From a virus, in IMG/VR virus record IMGVR_UViG_3300042731_009084, positions 1-32,749 of that record: a stretch of 32,749 bases of DNA; one strand, 5' to 3'. Both the position numbers and the translations under genes were made by a program. The notes beneath the pieces were generated by a model that worked only from the letters and a program-made list of their open reading frames with translations, did no database searches and was not told the origin of the DNA. Shown one piece after another: positions 28,176-32,749 of this stretch. Positions within the stretch are counted from its first letter, which is position 1. The number at the start of each line of letters is the position of its first letter.

Positions 28176-29312
28176 TTAACCCATTAGGTTAATAACAAAA
28201 TGAGGATTAATAACTTTGTTACCCCATAGAGAATGGACTACGTAAGTCGTCATTCCATACCCATAGGTTTTAGCAAGCATGTAAGAATATCCGCTTACAT
28301 CGGAAATCATCATAATCTCTGTCATAGGTGTTCTCTCTATTTCAGGAGGACGCTGCACTGACACTATAGCATTTCTTTCGAAACACACCTGTGGAGTGTA
28401 GTTGTTTCCAACCGCTATTTCATCATTTTCATCAACGGCAACCTTCAATCCCGGACGGCCTATTTTCAGGTATCCACCGATTTCTGTAAGGGCTTCATTG
28501 ACGACATATTTATACGTCGAACTTCCTGCAAGAGTGATTACATCACCAGCAAGAACCGTACCCGTACCAGTGTCGGCATAAATGGTAGTTTCCCCTACAG
28601 GTTCTCCACCGGCTATTACATCAAGGTTTGCACCGGTACCCTTCGTGTGGGTTTCAATCTGCTCTGATGTACGAAGTTTTATTCCGAAAAACTTGTTAAG
28701 AATTCCGGTATCCCTCATCTGTGATCCACCAGCTGCATGGGCCTGTTGAATTAGGTCCAGTTTTAACAGATTGGCTTCTGATGTACCGGAAATAACACAC
28801 TGAACATCAACCATAGGACAACCATTGCTTTTAAGTTCCCTACGAACATCAACAAGGGCATCAACACCAGAAGTGAATGGGTTAGTTCCAGCAGTACCAG
28901 TAGCACGACAAGCACCCTGATAAGCTGAAGTAAAAAGACTCGATTCATGGGAATTTCGAACCGCTCTCATTGCCTCTTGAACCAGATTACCAAACCATTC
29001 TTTATCTGATCCAGCGTTTTGTAACATTTTCTCCTCTTCACCGGTAAGATGAAAAGAACTCTCTTCGTTGTTGTCAAGAGTAATTGAAAGTGTAGCTGCT
29101 GTCTTATTCGTACCTGCAGTTCTGGTCATTGCAGGAGTGAACGTTGAGGTAGTAGCTGAAGGTGCATATGGAATTTTGATGGTATCCCCTTCGGACGCTC
29201 CCTTATCATCAAAATCCTTACGTACTCCCTGAAGGAATCCGAAGTCTTCTTGTGCTACAATGTGTCCCTGTGAATAGAGAACATTAGCCAGTGCTGTTAA
29301 TGTATTAGCCAT
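28176..29312 (-). CDS. Major capsid protein, P22 coat-like (HK97 fold)
   Basis: 378 aa. The N-terminus ANTLTALANVLYSQGHIVAQ and EDFGFLQGVRKDFDDKGASE, followed by GDTIKIPYAPSATTSTFTPA, matches the P22 gp5-like coat family opening. The middle carries MRDTGILNKFFGIKLRTSEQ and an inserted beta segment (DTGTGTVLAGDVITLAGSST). C-terminal strands read ERTPMTEIMMISDVSGYSYM. Ribosome site AAGGAG. It is preceded by a scaffold and followed by a partial terminator. A co-chaperonin gene upstream probably helps fold it. Confidence 0.85.
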   Translation of the reverse strand: MANTLTALANVLYSQGHIVAQEDFGFLQGVRKDFDDKGASEGDTIKIPYAPSATTSTFTPAMTRTAGTNKTAATLSITLDNNEESSFHLTGEEEKMLQNAGSDKEWFGNLVQEAMRAVRNSHESSLFTSAYQGACRATGTAGTNPFTSGVDALVDVRRELKSNGCPMVDVQCVISGTSEANLLKLDLIQQAHAAGGSQMRDTGILNKFFGIKLRTSEQIETHTKGTGANLDVIAGGEPVGETTIYADTGTGTVLAGDVITLAGSSTYKYVVNEALTEIGGYLKIGRPGLKVAVDENDEIAVGNNYTPQVCFERNAIVSVQRPPEIERTPMTEIMMISDVSGYSYMLAKTYGYGMTTYVVHSLWGNKVINPHFVINLMG

Positions 29313-29322
29313 AACAAACTCC

Positions 29323-30018
29323 TTATTCTATAAGTTCGAAATCAGGATTATCCATAGCATACTGAGCCCGTTCTTTCGGAAGCATACTATCAAATTCCTG
29401 TTTCATTATCCTGTTTACTTTCTTGTTAGTGGGTTTACCACTTGTACCAGAACCCGGTTTCTGATCAATGCTGAAATGATCCGGGTTTTTCTTCCGATAG
29501 TTGCTAATTTCTGTTTCTAAATCAGTATCTTCATCAAAAATGATCTGATCATCAATAACTTTTGCACGTCCACTATGCATGTATTTATCCACAATAAGGT
29601 CTTCAATACTTGGAAGCACTTTATTATTTCCACTATTTAAAGCCTTACGTAGTTCAACCGATATTTTCTGACCGTTCAATTTTTGGGTAAGTTCAGCTTT
29701 TGCTTTATCCTCGTCCTCAAGTTTCTTCAACAGAGTATTGACTTTAATTTCAAGCTCACTCTGTTTTTTGTTTGAAGTCCCTGACTTATTGACGAACTCT
29801 TCAATTTTTGTATCGAGTTCATCGTCGACTTCGAATCCAAGTTTTGAAATAGAACCTTCAATCTTTCGGAGTCTGGCCCTCAAGGAACTGTTCTCCTGCC
29901 CTTTTTTATGGGCATTGGCTCTGGTTTTCTCATCGTCTGCATCTGCTTCCTCGATCAATTTATCCATGATTTCTTGATCGATCTTACCTACATACTGTTT
30001 TAAAACATCTCTTAACAT
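29323..30018 (-). CDS. Scaffolding protein
   Basis: 231 aa, highly charged and helical. It contains LRARLRKIEGSISKLGFEVD, NKKQSELEIKVNTLLKKLED and a C-terminal basic tail (SGKPTNKKVNRIMKQEFDSM). Charged coiled-coil layout, size and the place just upstream of the coat gene are typical of scaffolds. CAGGAGG ribosome site. Scaffolds guide coat assembly and then leave or are degraded. Confidence 0.75.
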   Translation of the reverse strand: MLRDVLKQYVGKIDQEIMDKLIEEADADDEKTRANAHKKGQENSSLRARLRKIEGSISKLGFEVDDELDTKIEEFVNKSGTSNKKQSELEIKVNTLLKKLEDEDKAKAELTQKLNGQKISVELRKALNSGNNKVLPSIEDLIVDKYMHSGRAKVIDDQIIFDEDTDLETEISNYRKKNPDHFSIDQKPGSGTSGKPTNKKVNRIMKQEFDSMLPKERAQYAMDNPDFELIE

Positions 30019-30055
30019 TCCATCCTCCTGTTCAAAGAACTATTGCCTATGGCGT

Positions 30056-30598
30056 TTATACTAAAGCACTCGATTCGCTACTCGTTGAAGAGCTACTTAC
30101 CGAAGTACTACTACTACTTACAGATGTACTGCTACTACTTGTCGATTCACTTGACGTGCTTGTTGAACTTTCACTGCTGTCTGAACTCTCGCTACTTTCT
30201 GATGAAGTACTCTCTGATGAAGTGCTTGTCGAAGACTCGCTACTTTCAGAACTTTCAGAACTTTCAGAACTTGTGCTTTCAGAGCTCTCACTTGAGTCAC
30301 TACTGTTCTGGTCACCACAAACGATTGCGATATAGGTATGGGAACTAACTTCGAAGAATTCAGTTACACCGGGCATTATCGGTGCAGAGTCTTTGGTTGC
30401 AGCAATTGTACTATCACCAAAGGCGATATATACAATATTCTCAGAATATCCCATGTTTGTGATACGAACAATTCCATAGCTGTATACAGGGATTGCCTTT
30501 GATGTCCCTGTTGCATTTCGCAATGGCACGGCTTCTATTAACCTAAATTTACCGTCTTCCATTACACCTAACTGAATACTAACTGGCGCAATCCCCAT
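30056..30598 (-). CDS. Head-region protein with Ser-rich C-terminal stalk
   Basis: 180 aa. Residues 1-98 form a small beta-rich domain (MGIAPVSIQLGVMEDGKFRL, AIPVYSYGIVRITNMG, GVTEFFEVSSHTYIAIVCG). Residues 99-177 are SSES repeats (SSDSSESSESTSSESSESSE) ending SSALV, the same low-complexity composition as the 891-aa tail fusion. It lies between the GroES gene and the scaffold gene, so a decoration protein or head fibre is the best guess. AAGGAG before the ATG. Confidence 0.6.
   Translation of the reverse strand: MGIAPVSIQLGVMEDGKFRLIEAVPLRNATGTSKAIPVYSYGIVRITNMGYSENIVYIAFGDSTIAATKDSAPIMPGVTEFFEVSSHTYIAIVCGDQNSSDSSESSESTSSESSESSESSESSTSTSSESTSSESSESSDSSESSTSTSSESTSSSSTSVSSSSTSVSSSSTSSESSALV
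30059..30304 (-). repeat. SSES low-complexity coding repeat (about 80 codons)
   Basis: The same Ser/Glu/Thr composition as the long repeat at 24817-26376, in a separate gene. Codons are mixed between TCN and AGY. Confidence 0.85.
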
Positions 30599-30610
30599 AA
30601 TTTACTCCTT

Positions 30611-30931
30611 TTACTTAATTACTGCAATGATATCATCTGCACGTACATTATGCCATTCATTTCCACCGTCTTCAATTGTACTCTTCGCATAAGTAGAATA
30701 TAGTACAATATCACCTACATTGAATGTCATTCTTTTTATGTATATCCCATTAGGACCTTCGATGTCCTTTCCCGGACCTGTTGCCTCGACTTTCCCCATT
30801 ATTGTTTTTAGGGCTTTTTGATCTTTCTCCGGGAGTATTATCCCATGAGAAGATGTCTTTTCCCCTTTCATTGGTCTTACTATTAACCAATCTTGTTTCG
30901 GGTAAATGTTTACTTGCTGAGGACGTTCCAT
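30611..30931 (-). CDS. groES: Phage GroES-like co-chaperonin
   Basis: 106 aa. Matches the Cpn10 fold: WLIVRPMKGEKTSSHGIILP (start of barrel and mobile loop), IMGKVEATGPGKD, then FNVGDIVLYSTYAKSTIEDG and VRADDIIAVIK. Co-chaperonins cap the GroEL ring; phage versions such as T4 gp31 let the coat protein fold in the host GroEL. It lies in the head gene group, before scaffold and coat. Strong AAGGAG ribosome site. The upstream small gene overlaps it by 182 bp in another frame. Confidence 0.92.
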   Translation of the reverse strand: MERPQQVNIYPKQDWLIVRPMKGEKTSSHGIILPEKDQKALKTIMGKVEATGPGKDIEGPNGIYIKRMTFNVGDIVLYSTYAKSTIEDGGNEWHNVRADDIIAVIK

Positions 30932-31103
30932 CGTAAATCTCCTTAATTATTGTTTTATAAACATCAAGTGATACATTAATACGTATACCACATGATAAAT
31001 GTATTTCTTTAACATCCGAGTTAGTTACATTATTAAGTATGCATGTAATTTGATAAACGTTTATTTCTACTTGGCCCATGTTTAAGGTGTAGATTTGTAA
31101 CAT
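30750..31103 (-). CDS. Small protein whose frame overlaps groES by 182 bp
   Basis: 117 aa from the ATG at 31103 (AAGGG before it). Residues 1-60 are beta-rich (MLQIYTLNMGQVEINVYQIT, IHLSCGIRINVSLDVYKTII), resembling small beta proteins of the FlbD type, and precede the groES start. The remaining residues come from the groES gene in another frame and are hydrophilic (NSKTNERGKDIFSWDNTPGE), as expected of an accidental reading. A TAA in another frame lies just before the groES ribosome site, so the gene may once have ended there and been extended by a frameshift. Confidence 0.55.
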   Translation of the reverse strand: MLQIYTLNMGQVEINVYQITCILNNVTNSDVKEIHLSCGIRINVSLDVYKTIIKEIYDGTSSASKHLPETRLVNSKTNERGKDIFSWDNTPGERSKSPKNNNGESRGNRSGKGHRRS

Positions 31104-31105
31104 AA

Positions 31106-32023
31106 TCACCCTTTTCTATACTTTTTACCTTTTATATTATTCAATATAATCAATTTCTTATCTTTTTCGCTTAAAGAGTTAAATATTTTTTCAGTTCTGG
31201 TTTTTGACCACCTCCCATTTTCGTTCTTTATCTCTGTTTTGTATACTTTCTTAAGTCTGCAATTACAGTTCGGATGTACCGGGCATTCTGGCGCTTCATC
31301 TTTCGGATATATGGCTTTTCCCATACCACAGAAATCTTGTGATGCATACATTCGGCAGGTAGCGCAATATTCACGTGGAGAAAGGTGCCATTTTAAGGCA
31401 ACAACATCACTGTCTTCATTTGCTTCCTGAATTGTTTCATCAGCTACTACTCTTGTTCTTTCCGTAATGAAGATACGTTCAGCATTATACCTTGCTTTTT
31501 CCTTTATGGCATATTTTATTGCATTGTCGAACTGTTTCTGAGTGGATGATTCAGTTAATTCTATAATGTCCTTATAGGCCCGTTTCAACCGGCTTGTATC
31601 ACCAGAAACAAGTGTGTTTATCCTCTTATTAACCTGTTGCTTATACCTCTTATATACCTCTGTATTCTCTCCAGAAATGGTGGCACGTGCATTCTCATAA
31701 ACTTTCATTATGTCTTTGGCAACATCACCCTTAAGCAAATCTTTATCTACTATTTCGGTAACCGATTCGCTCCACCTATGGATATGAATAAGTTTCTCTT
31801 CAATGAATGCTATTACTTCAGCTTTGCGCAATGGATCTTTCGCCATTTTGGTGTCGATATCGGCTTTCTTGAATACTCTTTTTATTTTCCGTTCAACACC
31901 TTCATTTTCATAGGTAGAATTAAATACGGGTGAAACTTTTTTAACAGGTAAATCAATGAGTATCTTGGCTGAGATAACCTTGTAAAATGAATTCAATATC
32001 TTTGTGATATCATTCATCTTCAC
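31106..32023 (-). CDS. Head morphogenesis protein (SPP1 gp7-like)
   Basis: 305 aa. The first two thirds are helical and charged (KEKARYNAERIFITERTRVV). The C-terminal third has the characteristic Cys/His cluster of minor head proteins: LSPREYCATCRMYASQDFCG and PECPVHPNCNCRLKKV. This family is packaged with or bound to the portal. It overlaps the portal gene by 14 bp and is followed by the small gene before groES. Confidence 0.85.
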   Translation of the reverse strand: MKMNDITKILNSFYKVISAKILIDLPVKKVSPVFNSTYENEGVERKIKRVFKKADIDTKMAKDPLRKAEVIAFIEEKLIHIHRWSESVTEIVDKDLLKGDVAKDIMKVYENARATISGENTEVYKRYKQQVNKRINTLVSGDTSRLKRAYKDIIELTESSTQKQFDNAIKYAIKEKARYNAERIFITERTRVVADETIQEANEDSDVVALKWHLSPREYCATCRMYASQDFCGMGKAIYPKDEAPECPVHPNCNCRLKKVYKTEIKNENGRWSKTRTEKIFNSLSEKDKKLIILNNIKGKKYRKG

Positions 32024-32749
32024 CTTCAGGTTTTAGGCTCTGGTCTACAGATTTCATCATTTCTTTTATTATTTCCTCAGCCTTATCAGGTGTCTGTTTA
32101 AAAATTATTGATGCTATTTCCTGCCATATTGCATCAGCAAGTGCCGAAGGTGGTAATTCTTTAATGATGTTTAGAAGAATTTCAACTCGTTGATCAAAAT
32201 ATTGTGGACTGAAGTCCTCTGGATACTTGGAGTCTACTTCAACACTTGCATTGATATAAAGACCAAATAATTTTGCCGCATCATTTTCAAATTTACTTGA
32301 AGCGGTACTTACATTTTTAAGGACTTGCTCTTCACTCCTGAAATCCCATTCCTTTGCAATGCCAGACTGCTGTCCTTTTACTGCATAAACCCCTAACTGC
32401 CCGGCTTCATTATATATGTCGTCCCTTAGTCTGTCACAATTCGATACAATCGTTTTCAGGTGTTCAGAATTCGGAGAAATATACTCAGGTAAATTACTTA
32501 CCGAATCATTTACGTTTATGAAATTGGTAGGTCCGATACTCATTGCGTTTTGGTTCATTCCCTGCCCAACAAGCAATGAGAATGCTTGATATTTTTCTAA
32601 TTCCTGCGCATATGTTTCCTTGTTATATAACTGGAATACAAGCATAGCCAAATTATATAGTGGTGGTGATGGCAATTTTGAAAGGTTTTTGTTTTTTAGG
32701 AAGTAATTAACCACAATAACAGGAATAGTCCCCAACCCATGAACCCGTT
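32010..32749 (-). CDS. Portal protein, C-terminal part (runs off right edge)
   Basis: About 246 codons, open at the right edge. The visible part begins RVHGLGTIPVIVV, then LPSPPLYNLAMLVFQLYNKE, QELEKYQAFSLLVGQG and helical stretches to KPEGEDE. GLGxIPVV followed by 'SPP-L--LA-L--' is the pattern of DUF4055-like portals. An internal TTG at 32735 could be mistaken for a start, but the frame continues past it. Portals form the dodecameric DNA entry ring. It starts the head gene group in this window. Confidence 0.75.
   Translation of the reverse strand, partial: RVHGLGTIPVIVVNYFLKNKNLSKLPSPPLYNLAMLVFQLYNKETYAQELEKYQAFSLLVGQGMNQNAMSIGPTNFINVNDSVSNLPEYISPNSEHLKTIVSNCDRLRDDIYNEAGQLGVYAVKGQQSGIAKEWDFRSEEQVLKNVSTASSKFENDAAKLFGLYINASVEVDSKYPEDFSPQYFDQRVEILLNIIKELPPSALADAIWQEIASIIFKQTPDKAEEIIKEMMKSVDQSLKPEGEDE

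Overview
This window is part of a tailed-phage or prophage genome, low in GC. The virion genes point to a siphovirus-like particle: portal, SPP1 gp7-like head protein, P22-type coat, neck proteins, tail tube, a frameshifted tail chaperone pair and a tape measure of about 628 residues. The host is unknown. A putative beta-barrel protein and a signal-peptide-bearing fibre would suit a diderm host, but that is inference. No tRNA, rRNA, CRISPR array, integrase, terminase or lysin was recognised, and the genome continues past both edges.

Layout, right to left along the minus strand. 32749-13174 is the virion block: portal (cut by the right edge), head morphogenesis protein, a small protein overlapping a phage GroES, a serine-stalk head-region protein, scaffold, coat, neck proteins, a membrane/coiled-coil protein, a serine-stalk fusion ending in a putative tail terminator, tail tube, chaperones, tape measure, distal tail proteins, fibres and a holin-like protein. 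13055-10484 is an early operon: HTH protein, zinc ribbon, Rad50/RecF-like ATPase, a Trp-repeat protein and a hypothetical. 10405-7158 is a recombination operon: DnaQ-like exonuclease, RecT, ASCH protein, Cys-rich proteins and a PD-(D/E)XK nuclease. 7073-5709 holds a BRO-N antirepressor-like protein, a membrane protein and a putative beta-barrel. 5630-3731 is the only plus-strand block: a 53-aa protein, a terminator, then small Cys-rich proteins and a nuclease-like protein. 3489-1130 is replication: an initiator with possible origin repeats inside it, a DnaB helicase and duplicated small genes. 909-1 carries a hypothetical and the start of a GT9-like glycosyltransferase.

Regulation is the clearest unexplained structure. 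Four early operons start from nearly identical TTGACA-N17-TATATTAAT promoters. They fall into two pairs by the sequence around and after the -10: the HTH and BRO operons share an 18-bp box, while the plus-strand and recombination operons share GTGTG-N2/3-AATTATTCAC. In two of the four, the terminator of the preceding operon is folded into the promoter. Operons are tightly packed with ATGA or GTGA stop/start overlaps, and several of these junctions have been the endpoints of small tandem duplications that created new genes or moved stop codons.
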